Part shown: positions 25,847 to 33,655 of the stretch, piece by piece | Layout: each line of letters begins with the position of its first letter | Position numbering within the stretch: position 1 is the stretch's first letter | Assembly (NCBI RefSeq): GCF_042685265.1 | Contig: NZ_JBHUMX010000041.1 | Direction: 5' to 3' (one strand) | Source of the DNA: Oceanobacillus_B kapialis | GTDB lineage: Bacteria > Bacillota > Bacilli > Bacillales > Amphibacillaceae | Length of the DNA stretch: 64,000 nt | Notes under the pieces: model-generated | Databases searched by the model: none | The model's input: only the letters and a program-made list of their open reading frames with translations | What the model was told of the DNA's origin: nothing | Program-made: the position numbers and the translations under genes

Positions 25847-25992
25847 GCCTTAACTAGCAGTAAGACTCCTGTTTCAAGAATGCGGGAAACAATCAAGCAT
25901 TCTAGGGATCGACTGCCCATTAAGGTTCGATTCGTTCAACGAACATTTAATGGGGGAGAGAGGGAAACACCACCAAATGAAGTTTCACATTA
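25847..25992 (+). repeat. Palindromic intergenic repeat, copy B
   Basis: Near full-length copy: GCCTTAACTAGCAGTAAGAC, inner hairpin around GAATGCGGGAAA, GACTGCCCATTAAGG, then GTTCGATTCGTTCAACGAAC and a 3' hairpin ending CACCAAATGAAGTTTCAC. It occupies most of the 382-base interval between the DUF6376 gene and the 28-residue-repeat gene; the rest is AT-rich with no gene seen. Confidence 0.85.
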
Positions 25993-26158
25993 TAATTACG
26001 ATTAATAAATAGAAAACGTTTCAAAAATTAAAATCTTACCCGAATATTCATTAAGATTTTTTTAACATTAACTAAAACCTAAATGTATTCATTATTTTAT
26101 TTTGGCTGGGAACACTACCAATGAATAGAAATTCAAATTCAAGGTAGGGGTGGTAAAA

Positions 26159-26890
26159 ATGAAGAAAAACGTATATGCAATACTTGTCACAATTTTTACG
26201 TTGGTGCTAACGGGTATTACTTCACCAGTTTCTGCAGCGTATCATGACAACGCTACATGGAGTATCGAAGTAAATAAAGACCATCACAATAAAGAGAGTC
26301 TTGAGAAATACAAGCCTCTTGTGTTGCTTGAAGCAAAAGAATTAGGGATAGAAACAGAAGGAAAAGAGATTGATACAATAGCGAAAGAAGTTTTCCAAGC
26401 AAAAATTATGAACATGGCTGAGGAGATGGGGATTTCTTCAGATGGAAAGGACATAGAAGCACTTAAAAAGGAAATACATCATCAAAAGGTATTAGAAAAA
26501 GCAAAAGAGCTGAATATAAAAACGGATGGAAAAGAAACGAAAGAGCTGGCTAAAGAAGTATATAAAGAAATGCTCTTACGAAAAGCAGATAAGCTTGGGA
26601 TTGAAACAAAAGGCAAGGAAATAAAGGAACTAAGAGAAGCGGTTTTCTCGCAAGTCATTTTAAATGAAGCGACTGAGTTAGGAATTGAAACAGAAGGCAA
26701 GGATACACATGAATTAAAAGGAGAGATAAGGAATCAACAGATCCATGATACAGCAAAGGAACTTGGTTTAGATGTAAACGATAAAGATGCTGAGCAGCTT
26801 TTACAAGAGATTATTACGGATCATGCTGCAGAAGCTAAGGAACGAAAGCTATTCCCATTCAGAGAAAAGACAGGGATGTATCATCATTAA
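26159..26890 (+). CDS. Secreted protein with six 28-residue repeats
   Basis: A 243-residue protein. Residues 1-27 form a signal peptide ending PVSAA. Residues about 55-222 are six consecutive 28-residue units with the pattern AKELGIETEGKEI-x-x-L-x-KEV, each probably a pair of short helices. The units are rich in Lys and Glu and vary in sequence, so the array is old. The C-terminus ends EKTGMYHH with no anchor motif. GGGGTGG precedes ATG 26159. No function recognised; a surface or wall-associated structural role is possible. A strong terminator follows. Confidence 0.75.
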   Translation: MKKNVYAILVTIFTLVLTGITSPVSAAYHDNATWSIEVNKDHHNKESLEKYKPLVLLEAKELGIETEGKEIDTIAKEVFQAKIMNMAEEMGISSDGKDIEALKKEIHHQKVLEKAKELNIKTDGKETKELAKEVYKEMLLRKADKLGIETKGKEIKELREAVFSQVILNEATELGIETEGKDTHELKGEIRNQQIHDTAKELGLDVNDKDAEQLLQEIITDHAAEAKERKLFPFREKTGMYHH

Positions 26891-26931
26891 ATAGCAAAGC
26901 TCCTTGTTTGAAGCAAGGAGCTTTGCTATTT
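26889..26931 (+). terminator. Strong terminator
   Basis: AAATAGCAAAGCTCCTTG and CAAGGAGCTTTGCTATTT form an 18-bp perfect stem. Confidence 0.88.
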
Positions 26932-26941
26932 ATATCTATAC

Positions 26942-27019
26942 TTAAATTGTGTTGGTAACGATAATGGAGACTAATACAAAAAAAGCTCCAATTCGTGCAA
27001 ATGTTAATCGTTTATTCAT
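26942..27019 (-). CDS. 25-residue membrane peptide
   Basis: The minus strand encodes MNKRLTFARIGAFFVLVSII followed by VTNTI, with GGAGC 8 bases before the ATG. A single hydrophobic span with a basic start. Small-gene calls of this size are uncertain. Confidence 0.4.
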   Translation of the reverse strand: MNKRLTFARIGAFFVLVSIIVTNTI

Positions 27020-27167
27020 GGTTTTATGCTCCAATCTTTAGATAGTTTATAAAATAAGTCGCTTTTCTGAAAGCTGACTTTACGATTGATGTGTATATAA
27101 AAGGTATATAACCTAATTTTATCTATTATAAACATAATGTTTTTCCAACTCAGGAGGGTGTGTTACC

Positions 27168-27206
27168 ATGTTTCATGTTACTTTTTGCAAATTCGGTGAA
27201 GACTAG
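27168..27206 (+). CDS. Candidate leader peptide before the DHA2 exporter
   Basis: A strong ribosome site (AGGAGGGTG, 27152-27160) is followed by ATG 27168 and a 12-codon frame, MFHVTFCKFGED. A small hairpin (AAGAGG / CCTCTT, about 27229-27247) lies between it and the exporter start at 27280. This is the layout of translation-coupled attenuators in front of resistance genes. Confidence 0.4.
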   Translation: MFHVTFCKFGED

Positions 27207-27279
27207 AATGATGTTTATTGGGATAGGAAAGAGGATAGAAACCTCTTAGGATATTAATTTGAGAAAGAAGGAATAGCAT

Positions 27280-28710
27280 ATGGTAAATGACCAACAAACG
27301 AATCAGGCTGGGGGATCATTTAATAAGGTGCCATTGCTAATTGTACTAATATCTGGAGCTTTCGTAGCTATTTTGAATCAAACGTTACTTGCAACAGCTC
27401 TGCCGCATATTATGGCTGACTTACAATTAGATGCGAATGTTGCCCAATGGTTACAATCCATTTTTATGCTGGTAAATGGTATTATGATTCCAATTACTGC
27501 ATTTTTAATTGGACGTTTTACAACAAGAGGTTTGTTTTTGACGGCAATGGGAGTATTTGCATTAGGGACTGTTATTTGTGCCATCGCCCCCAATTTTGGG
27601 TTCTTGATGGTGGGAAGAATCGCACAAGCTGCAGGAGCTGGGATTATCATGCCGCTAATGCAGACCATCTTGTTCTTAATCTTTCCAATAGAAAAAAGGG
27701 GGTCTGCCATGGGGATGTTCGGGCTAATTATTGCCTTTGCTCCTGCAATCGGACCAACGTTATCTGGCTGGCTAGTTGAGCAGTTTCCTTGGAGAAGTCT
27801 CTTTTATGTTATTTTGCCAATCGTGATTCTTGATATTATTGTGGCATACTTTATTTTGAAAAATATTACAAAACGAACTTTCCCTAAATTAGATATTTTA
27901 TCTATTATCCTTTCTACACTTGGTTTTGGTGGACTACTATATGGATTTAGTACTGCAGGAAATAGTGGCTGGGCAAGTATTCAAGTAGTGGCTTCCATGG
28001 TCGTTGGGGCAATTGCTTTAACTTGGTTTATTATAAGGCAGTTAAAACTTGAACAACCAATATTAGAATTCCGTATTTTCAAGTATAAAGTATTCACTCT
28101 AACAACAGCTTTGGGGATGGTTGTCTTTGTAGCAATGATTGGTGGAGCGGTTATTTTACCGTTACTAATGCAAAATATGCTTGGTTTCACAGCATTTGAA
28201 TCTGGTCTTATGCTATTGCCAGGTGCTTTGCTAATGGGGATAATGAACCCGATTACCGGAAAGCTTTTTGATAAATTTGGTGCGAGATGGCTGGCAATTA
28301 TCGGCTTATCTATGGTTGTCATCACCACCTTTATGTTTACCAACCTGGATGCACAGACGACCTTTTGGTATCTAGCCATTGTGAATGTGTTCAGAATGGC
28401 AGGAGTTGCGATGGTGATGATGCCAGTGACAACTGCTGGACTTAACCAACTACCATCTGATCTTATTCCTCATGGTACTGCAATGAATAATACGATGAGA
28501 CAGGTAGCCGGCGCCGTTGGTACAGCATTACTTGTTACGGTTATGACTACATCCGCCATTCCAGACCAAGGAATAAATGGGATGATTCACGGAGTTAACG
28601 TTTCCTTTATCGTGGCGGGAATAACTGCCATAATCGGGCTCGTTTTAGCTTTCTTCATTAAAAACTCCCGCCCTGAAGGAGAAGGAAAGAAGATTAAAAT
28701 AGGAAGATAG
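27280..28710 (+). CDS. DHA2-family MFS drug exporter
   Basis: A 476-residue, 14-span transporter: ISGAFVAILNQTLLATALPH, LVNGIMIPITAFLIGRFTTR, GRIAQAAGAGIIMPLMQTIL, GPTLSGWLVEQFPWRSLFY and the C-terminal ALVLAFFIKNSRP region. It closely parallels the exporter at 56082 over its whole length, with many identical segments, and more loosely that at 21637. Predicted proton-driven drug efflux. A candidate leader peptide lies 73 bases upstream. Confidence 0.9.
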   Translation: MVNDQQTNQAGGSFNKVPLLIVLISGAFVAILNQTLLATALPHIMADLQLDANVAQWLQSIFMLVNGIMIPITAFLIGRFTTRGLFLTAMGVFALGTVICAIAPNFGFLMVGRIAQAAGAGIIMPLMQTILFLIFPIEKRGSAMGMFGLIIAFAPAIGPTLSGWLVEQFPWRSLFYVILPIVILDIIVAYFILKNITKRTFPKLDILSIILSTLGFGGLLYGFSTAGNSGWASIQVVASMVVGAIALTWFIIRQLKLEQPILEFRIFKYKVFTLTTALGMVVFVAMIGGAVILPLLMQNMLGFTAFESGLMLLPGALLMGIMNPITGKLFDKFGARWLAIIGLSMVVITTFMFTNLDAQTTFWYLAIVNVFRMAGVAMVMMPVTTAGLNQLPSDLIPHGTAMNNTMRQVAGAVGTALLVTVMTTSAIPDQGINGMIHGVNVSFIVAGITAIIGLVLAFFIKNSRPEGEGKKIKIGR

Positions 28711-28777
28711 GATTTCTTAGAACGTCCTGTAATAGGCCTCCATAGAACTACCACATTAAAAGGATTTGCGTGATATG

Positions 28778-29083
28778 CTATTTTTGGCGGTTGAAGTGTG
28801 CATTTAGTTGACCGCGAAGCATTTTCTCACGTAAATCTTTTTTATTTCTCTCCCGCATCATATCCTTTTTTATCTCACTTGTTTGAACACCCTCTTCCCG
28901 TTTGTCGGCGATTTTCATGAGTAGTTCTACGTCTGAAAAGGAGTATTTTCTTGTCCCCTTTTTGGTTCTGTCTGGGAAAATGAGCCCCCGCTCCTCATAA
29001 TAGCGTATTTTGCGCTCTGATAAACCTGTTAGTTCATTCACAATCCCAATGGTGATAACCTTCTTGTCTTTATAAGAAGTCAA
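28778..29083 (-). CDS. tnrA: Nitrogen regulator TnrA (MerR family)
   Basis: About 101 residues. SYKDKKVITIGIVNELTGLS, RKIRYYEERGLIFPDR and GTRKYSFSDVELLMKIADKR match B. subtilis TnrA nearly residue by residue, and the tail KMLRGQLNAHF is the TnrA-specific segment that contacts glutamine synthetase. This separates it from GlnR. TTG 29083 lies 9 bases after AAGGGGGGG; ATG 29092 abuts that run and ATG 29116 has no ribosome site, so the true start is uncertain by up to 11 residues. A perfect TnrA box stands upstream. Confidence 0.9.
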   Translation of the reverse strand: MTSYKDKKVITIGIVNELTGLSERKIRYYEERGLIFPDRTKKGTRKYSFSDVELLMKIADKREEGVQTSEIKKDMMRERNKKDLREKMLRGQLNAHFNRQK

Positions 29084-29123
29084 AGGTATCATCCCCCCCT
29101 TTTTCTTATTATACATGGGAAAA

Positions 29124-29195
29124 TGGTTTCTCGTATTGTTAATCCACTAGTTATGTTAGAAAATCTAACATTAACGAATAACATACGAGAAACCA
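29124..29195. promoter_or_regulatory. TnrA/GlnR box within a long inverted repeat
   Basis: TGTTAGAAAATCTAACA at 29154-29170 fits TGTNANAWWWTNTNACA at every fixed position. It sits at the centre of a wider inverted repeat whose arms TGGTTTCTCGTA (29124-29135) and TACGAGAAACCA (29184-29195) are perfect. The site lies about 75 bases before tnrA and about 50 bases past the end of the fbpA-like gene, so it most likely serves tnrA autoregulation. Confidence 0.8.
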
Positions 29196-29220
29196 CCTCT
29201 TAAGGCAGTAACTCGTATGT

Positions 29221-29379
29221 TTAGCGCTGGTAATACTTATACATTTTTTCTAGCTCACTTAGCGTATGTGCTGAGGGGGCTTTTTTCTTGTTTTTAAATG
29301 CATCAATTTCTTCTAGCTTTTGGATGTAGTATTGCTTCATTTCTTCTACAGCCTCACGAAGCTGGTTTTTCATGAGCAT
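29221..29379 (-). CDS. FbpA-like Fur-regulated basic protein
   Basis: A 52-residue protein: MLMKNQLREAVEEMKQYYIQ, KLEEIDAFKNKKKAP and the closing HTLSELEKMYKYYQR. The LREAVE... and TLSELE blocks match the FbpA family (Fur-regulated basic protein). In B. subtilis Fbp proteins assist the small RNA FsrA in iron sparing. GGAGG stands 7 bases before ATG 29379. No clear Fur box is seen upstream. It precedes tnrA on the same strand. Confidence 0.72.
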   Translation of the reverse strand: MLMKNQLREAVEEMKQYYIQKLEEIDAFKNKKKAPSAHTLSELEKMYKYYQR

Positions 29380-29708
29380 ATTAGCACCTCCATGTCTAGA
29401 ATAGTCAGTTTGTTCTTGAGTATGGAAAGAGGGAAAACGTACGATGTTTATAAACCTAAATTACAATAAGCTTAGATCAGAATATTTGCAATGTCATCAG
29501 GTCTGTAAGAATATCTGACAAAGAATTCAAAAAACAGGAAATTTGATGTTAGGTTTTTATCTCGATAGGTATATAGGCTTAGCAATTATTCTGGTTACTC
29601 TGTCACTGTATGTTATGGAACGGAAAGTTGTATGTGCGAACAGGTAGGAATTTATATAAGATTTATAGAAGTAAACAAGATAAAGCATAATTAGGAGGAA
29701 TGATTGGA
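29380..29708. other. Intergenic interval, no convincing gene
   Basis: The interval before csaA is AT-rich. A 33-codon frame near 29545 (starting MLGFYLDRYIGLAIILVTLS) would encode a membrane peptide but has only a weak AGGAAA site, so it is not called. No terminator or riboswitch is recognised. Confidence 0.4.
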
Positions 29709-30038
29709 ATGGCAACTATTGATGATTTTATGAAATTGGATATAAGGGTGGGGACTGTTATACATGCTACAGATTTTACAGAAGCTCGAAAGCCTGCAAT
29801 CAAACTGGAGGTCGATTTTGGAGAGCTAGGTGTAAAACAATCCTCTGCACAAATAACCAAGCGTTACGATCCTGAGCAATTGATCGGGCGCCAGGTTACT
29901 GCGGTTGTTAATTTCCCGCCAATGAAAATTGCAGGTTATACGTCAGAAGTATTGGTGCTGGGTGGCGTTCCAGAGGAAGGGGATGTCATTCTTTTACGAC
30001 CTGATGAGAAAGTGCCCAATGGTACAAAGGTTTCTTGA
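29709..30038 (+). CDS. csaA: CsaA, tRNA-binding domain protein
   Basis: A 109-residue EMAP/tRNA-bind domain: TIDDFMKLDIRVGTVIHATD, ARKPAIKLEVDFGELGVKQS, SAQITKRYDPEQLIGRQV and VLVLGGVPEEGDVILLRPDE. It matches B. subtilis CsaA along its full length. CsaA has been reported as a secretion-related chaperone and binds tRNA-like RNA. ATG 29709 gives the same N-terminus as homologues (MATIDDF), with AGGAGG at 29693-29698. Confidence 0.94.
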   Translation: MATIDDFMKLDIRVGTVIHATDFTEARKPAIKLEVDFGELGVKQSSAQITKRYDPEQLIGRQVTAVVNFPPMKIAGYTSEVLVLGGVPEEGDVILLRPDEKVPNGTKVS

Positions 30039-30062
30039 AACAAGTGTAAAGGGGAGGGTTTT

Positions 30063-30731
30063 TTGCAGGATATTATCGTCTCATGGAGCGGGGGAAAAGA
30101 CAGTGCATTTGCTCTTCATACATTCCTCCAATCAAAGGACTTCCGGGTCATTGGTTTACTTTCTACCATTTCTGAATCTACTGAGCGGCTGCCAGTACAC
30201 GAAGTATCCAGGGAACTTCTTCATGCCCAGGCTTCTTCATTGAAGCTTCCGTTATATGAAGTGAGCATGCCAAATAATGCATCAAATTTGCAATATGAAA
30301 CTATCTTGGGAACACAATTTAAGAAATTGAGTCAAGAAGGGGTAAATTCAATTGCCTATGCCGATATCTATTTGGAAGATATCAGGACTTATCGAGAACA
30401 ACTGCTTCAGAAATATAAGATGACGGGAGTGTATCCGCTTTGGGGGAAAGGAACTAGTAAGATAGCGAAGCAATTTATTCAAGAAGGTTATAAGGCTGTA
30501 GTGACCACAGTTGATAGAGATGTGTTGCCCCAGTCATTAGTGGGAGCGATGTTTAATGATTCATTTCTTCATGACTTACCTGTCGAAGTAGATCCTTGTG
30601 GAGAGAGAGGAGAATTTCATACTTTTGTTTATGATGGGCCAATTTTTGAAACCCCGATTAGCATAAGAAAAGGGAGAGTTTTTTCTTCACATACAAAAAG
30701 GTTTGCACACGTAGATTTAGTTCTTGGATAG
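30063..30731 (+). CDS. Diphthine-ammonia ligase-type PP-loop ATPase
   Basis: A 222-residue adenine nucleotide alpha-hydrolase. IIVSWSGGKDSAFALHTFL carries the PP-loop SGGKDS and CGERGEFHTFVYDGP is the C-terminal signature of the Dph6/MJ0570 (DUF71) family. Bacteria lack diphthamide, so the substrate must be something else and is unknown. TTG start behind AAAGGGGAGG, 24 bases after csaA. Confidence 0.88.
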   Translation: MQDIIVSWSGGKDSAFALHTFLQSKDFRVIGLLSTISESTERLPVHEVSRELLHAQASSLKLPLYEVSMPNNASNLQYETILGTQFKKLSQEGVNSIAYADIYLEDIRTYREQLLQKYKMTGVYPLWGKGTSKIAKQFIQEGYKAVVTTVDRDVLPQSLVGAMFNDSFLHDLPVEVDPCGERGEFHTFVYDGPIFETPISIRKGRVFSSHTKRFAHVDLVLG

Positions 30732-30786
30732 ACACTCGACTTTGATGGTTTTTTTCTTAAGTAGGCTGTAGTTTAGTTTCATCTTT

Positions 30787-30806
30787 TTGTAACCTAATTG
30801 TAACCT
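30787..30806 (+). promoter_or_regulatory. 11-bp direct repeat upstream of the DUF4349 gene
   Basis: TTGTAACCT occurs at 30787 and 30798, exactly one helical turn apart, about 60 bases before the start codon. This is a response-regulator-like binding geometry. The motif differs from the Pho box found at 9661, so the regulator is unknown. Confidence 0.4.
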
Positions 30807-30863
30807 TTTGCCCACCATCTCGACTAAGTAAGAAAGCGCACTTATAGAGGTGGGGGATAACAA

Positions 30864-31808
30864 ATGAAGAAAAATATTTGGGTATTGTTAGGGATGCTAT
30901 TAATTTTCACAGCTTGTAGTAATGAACAGGAAAACATTGCGGAATATGATTCTGCAGCGGTGGATTCAACTGAAGAATCAGTTGGGCAATCGGAAGCAGA
31001 AATGAACAATGCGGAGTCATCAGATAGTGGAGGACGCGAGACAGCTGAGAGCGGGAGTTCAGAGCGCTCCGAAGAAGCAGCAAATGAGGAAGAAGACATA
31101 GAATCGGAAAACCGAAAAATTATCTATACTGCTAATTTACAAGTAGAAGTGAAAGACTACGAGCAGTCAGTCGATGATATTGAATCATATGTTGCTGATT
31201 TTAACGGATATATTATTGAGGCTTCGACATATGGTTCTTCTGAAGATAGCACAACAAATGGACATCTAACTGCACGCATTCCACAGGAACGTTTTCAAGC
31301 TTTTATTCAGCAAGTAGAGGAAGGTACTGGAAAGCTTCTGGAAAGCAATGTATCCGGACAAGACGTAACAGAGGAATATGTGGATTTAGAATCAAGGTTA
31401 AAATCAAAACGTGTTGTCGAAGAGCGTCTTTTATCGTTTATGGAGCAAGCAGAAAAAACAGAGGATTTATTAACCATCTCAGATGACCTGGCTACAGTGC
31501 AAGGAGAGATTGATCAGATTACGGGAAGAATGAAGTACTTACAAAACAAATCCGATTTAGCTACAGTATCAATTGATATAAGGGAAAACAATGTAGCGTT
31601 GACAGGAATGAACGGGGATGAGCTTAATACGTGGGAAAAGACGAAGCAACAATTTTTAAAAAGCATCAATTTAATTATCTCGGTACTCTCTGGATTGTTT
31701 GTATTTGTTGCAGGTAACCTGCCGATTTTAATTTTATTGGGAGTTATAGGAATAATTGCTTGGTGGGTTGTGCGAAAGAAAAGGAAATCTTTGAAGCAAG
31801 AAAGTTAA
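30864..31808 (+). CDS. DUF4349 membrane-anchored lipoprotein
   Basis: A 314-residue protein. Lipobox LLIFTAC with Cys18; residues 20-85 are a disordered Ser/Glu-rich linker; RKIIYTANLQVEVKDYEQSV begins the DUF4349 domain, which contains a coiled coil (LESRLKSKRVVEERLLSFME). A membrane span near residues 270-300 is followed by the basic tail RKKRKSLKQES. The domain is common in Gram-positive surface proteins; function unknown. GAGGTGGGGG precedes the ATG. Confidence 0.87.
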   Translation: MKKNIWVLLGMLLIFTACSNEQENIAEYDSAAVDSTEESVGQSEAEMNNAESSDSGGRETAESGSSERSEEAANEEEDIESENRKIIYTANLQVEVKDYEQSVDDIESYVADFNGYIIEASTYGSSEDSTTNGHLTARIPQERFQAFIQQVEEGTGKLLESNVSGQDVTEEYVDLESRLKSKRVVEERLLSFMEQAEKTEDLLTISDDLATVQGEIDQITGRMKYLQNKSDLATVSIDIRENNVALTGMNGDELNTWEKTKQQFLKSINLIISVLSGLFVFVAGNLPILILLGVIGIIAWWVVRKKRKSLKQES

Positions 31809-31824
31809 ATAGTGCTTAATAAAA

Positions 31825-31859
31825 AATGCCGAACGACTTGTTTCACTACGTTCGGCATT
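31825..31859. terminator. Bidirectional terminator
   Basis: AATGCCGAACG and CGTTCGGCATT form an 11-bp stem between the convergent lipoprotein and SDR genes. Confidence 0.85.
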
Positions 31860-31894
31860 ATTTGTTGCTTCACACTACTAGTATAATAGGAATT

Positions 31895-32677
31895 CTAGAA
31901 CCATCTGCTTAGATCAGGATATCCACTAACTGCCCACGCTCCATCAACGAGTAAACTTGCACCATTAATATAGCTAGCTCCTTCACTTACGAGAAAAATA
32001 GCCGGGTTTGCTACTTCCTCCGGTTCAGCAGGACGCTTCATAGGAATTCTTTCCATGAACGCTTCATGAATTTCTCCGCTTTTGAAATCGTCCACTAATG
32101 GCGTGTTTACTAAACCAGGTAAGATAGCATTGACATTAATATTATGGCGAGCTAATTCAAGAGCACCATTTTTAGTAAGCATCTCTACTCCGGCTTTTGC
32201 TGAGGCATAAGCTGAACCAGTGTACATTGGAACATGAGCATTTAGTGAAGAAATATTTACAATAGATCCCCCATGCTCCTGCTGCTTCATTTGCTTTGCT
32301 TGATGTTTCATGCCAAGAAACACCCCGTTCAGTACTAAATCTACGGTGAAGTTCCAATCATCTAAAGAAAGATCTGTGATGGTTCCTGCTTTTTGTGCCC
32401 CAGCCACGTTAAATGCAAAATCAATTTTTCCATGTTCGTTAACAATATTCGAGATAACTTTTTCGTGTTCAGATTCTTTGGTCACATCTAGTTTTTCTGC
32501 TGTAAAAGAAGAGCCAAGTTCTTTGTCTAATTCTTTCAATCTGTCTTCATTAACATCAGCTCCAATGACTACTGCTCCATTATCAAGCAATTGTTTTGTG
32601 ATTGCCAGGCCAATTCCTGAAGCTGCTCCTGTTACAAATGCTACTTTATTTTGAAACTGTTCCGTATTTTGTGTCAT
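31895..32677 (-). CDS. Short-chain dehydrogenase/reductase
   Basis: A 260-residue classical SDR. VAFVTGAASGIGLAI is the NAD(P) loop, NVAGA the central motif, Ser lies in VNISSLNAH and the catalytic pair in YASAK. GADVN after the second strand has an Asp, suggesting NAD preference. The C-terminus ends GYPDLSRWF. Substrate unknown. AGGAGG precedes the ATG. Confidence 0.92.
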   Translation of the reverse strand: MTQNTEQFQNKVAFVTGAASGIGLAITKQLLDNGAVVIGADVNEDRLKELDKELGSSFTAEKLDVTKESEHEKVISNIVNEHGKIDFAFNVAGAQKAGTITDLSLDDWNFTVDLVLNGVFLGMKHQAKQMKQQEHGGSIVNISSLNAHVPMYTGSAYASAKAGVEMLTKNGALELARHNINVNAILPGLVNTPLVDDFKSGEIHEAFMERIPMKRPAEPEEVANPAIFLVSEGASYINGASLLVDGAWAVSGYPDLSRWF

Positions 32678-32864
32678 AATTTCCTCCTTATATGCTTTGT
32701 GGTACGATTGTACTAGTGCATATTAAGGCTCTTCCCCTAAATAATTCTAAGGAAACCTGTTGATTGATTAGCGCTATGTGAGAAGATAAAAGGACTGCCA
32801 TCCATTATATGAAAGATAATGAAAATGGTAAAAATCTGTAAATATACATAGAAGGAGTGGTAAA

Positions 32865-33083
32865 ATGGCTGAGCTAAAATATGAAATAGTGAAGACGGTT
32901 GCTGTATTATCTGAATCTTCGAAGGGCTGGACAAAGGAGTTAAACCTAATTAGTTGGAATGGACGCGAACCAAAATATGATATTAGAGATTGGGCTCCAG
33001 ATAAATCTAAGATGGGGAAAGGTGTTACGTTAACAGAAGAAGAGCTTGCTTCTCTAAAAGAATCATTGATGAGTAAAATGTAA
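32865..33083 (+). CDS. PC4-like transcriptional coactivator (YdbC family)
   Basis: A 72-residue protein matching the YdbC/PC4 single-strand-DNA-binding fold: EIVKTVAVLSESSKGWTKEL, NLISWNGREPKYDIRDWAPD and KMGKGVTLTEEEL. Members bind single-stranded DNA and may affect transcription. GAAGGAGTGG precedes the ATG. The RDD gene follows after 36 bases. Confidence 0.9.
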   Translation: MAELKYEIVKTVAVLSESSKGWTKELNLISWNGREPKYDIRDWAPDKSKMGKGVTLTEEELASLKESLMSKM

Positions 33084-33119
33084 AATCAAAGGGAAAGGGT
33101 TCGTAAGAGGAGTGGTTGA

Positions 33120-33548
33120 ATGGACAACAAGCCAGCTGGTTTCTGGATTAGATTTCTTGCCAGTTTAATTGATGGGATTCTTATTCAAATGTTGGCAGCA
33201 GTCATTGCCCTTTTGATAGGTGATGAGTCGTTTTGGAATTATTGGACCAGTCGTATAGGAAGTAATACCTTCATATCTGTAGCTGATTATATGTATTCTA
33301 TTGTTTTTATTATTTTCTTTACAGGAAGTCGATTTATGGGTTCGCCAGGAAAATTGGCTTGTAGAATTAAAGTGGTCAATTTAGATGGTAGCCAAGTAAC
33401 GATACTGAAATCTATTGCAAGATTTTTTAGTTATATTATCTCAGCGGTACCTTTATTCGTAGGTTTTATGATGGCCGGGTGGAATGAAGAGAAAAAAGCA
33501 TTGCACGATATGATTTGTCAGACACGTGTCGTTTATCGATATGAATAA
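33120..33548 (+). CDS. RDD family membrane protein
   Basis: A 142-residue protein with three spans. It opens AGFWIRFLASLIDGILIQ, where Arg and Asp form the RDD motif, followed by GSPGKLACRIKVVNLDGSQ and the closing KKALHDMICQTRVVYRYE. Some RDD proteins act as cation/proton antiporters in halophiles; that role is not shown here. GAGGAGTGGTTGA precedes the ATG. A weak hairpin with TTTTTT follows at 33550-33574. Confidence 0.9.
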   Translation: MDNKPAGFWIRFLASLIDGILIQMLAAVIALLIGDESFWNYWTSRIGSNTFISVADYMYSIVFIIFFTGSRFMGSPGKLACRIKVVNLDGSQVTILKSIARFFSYIISAVPLFVGFMMAGWNEEKKALHDMICQTRVVYRYE

Positions 33549-33655
33549 GTCTCCTTTAAGGGGGGCTTTTTTCTTTCCAAAGGGAATATGGTAAACTGTA
33601 AAATAGTAATAATAATGCGATTATTAAGTATTCGCTTATAGGAGTGATGAAAGTA

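Noticed and set aside
25814..26005. 63-residue protein across repeat copy B
   Set aside because: It is the translation of the intergenic element (HALTSSKTPVSRMRE) and has no ribosome site.
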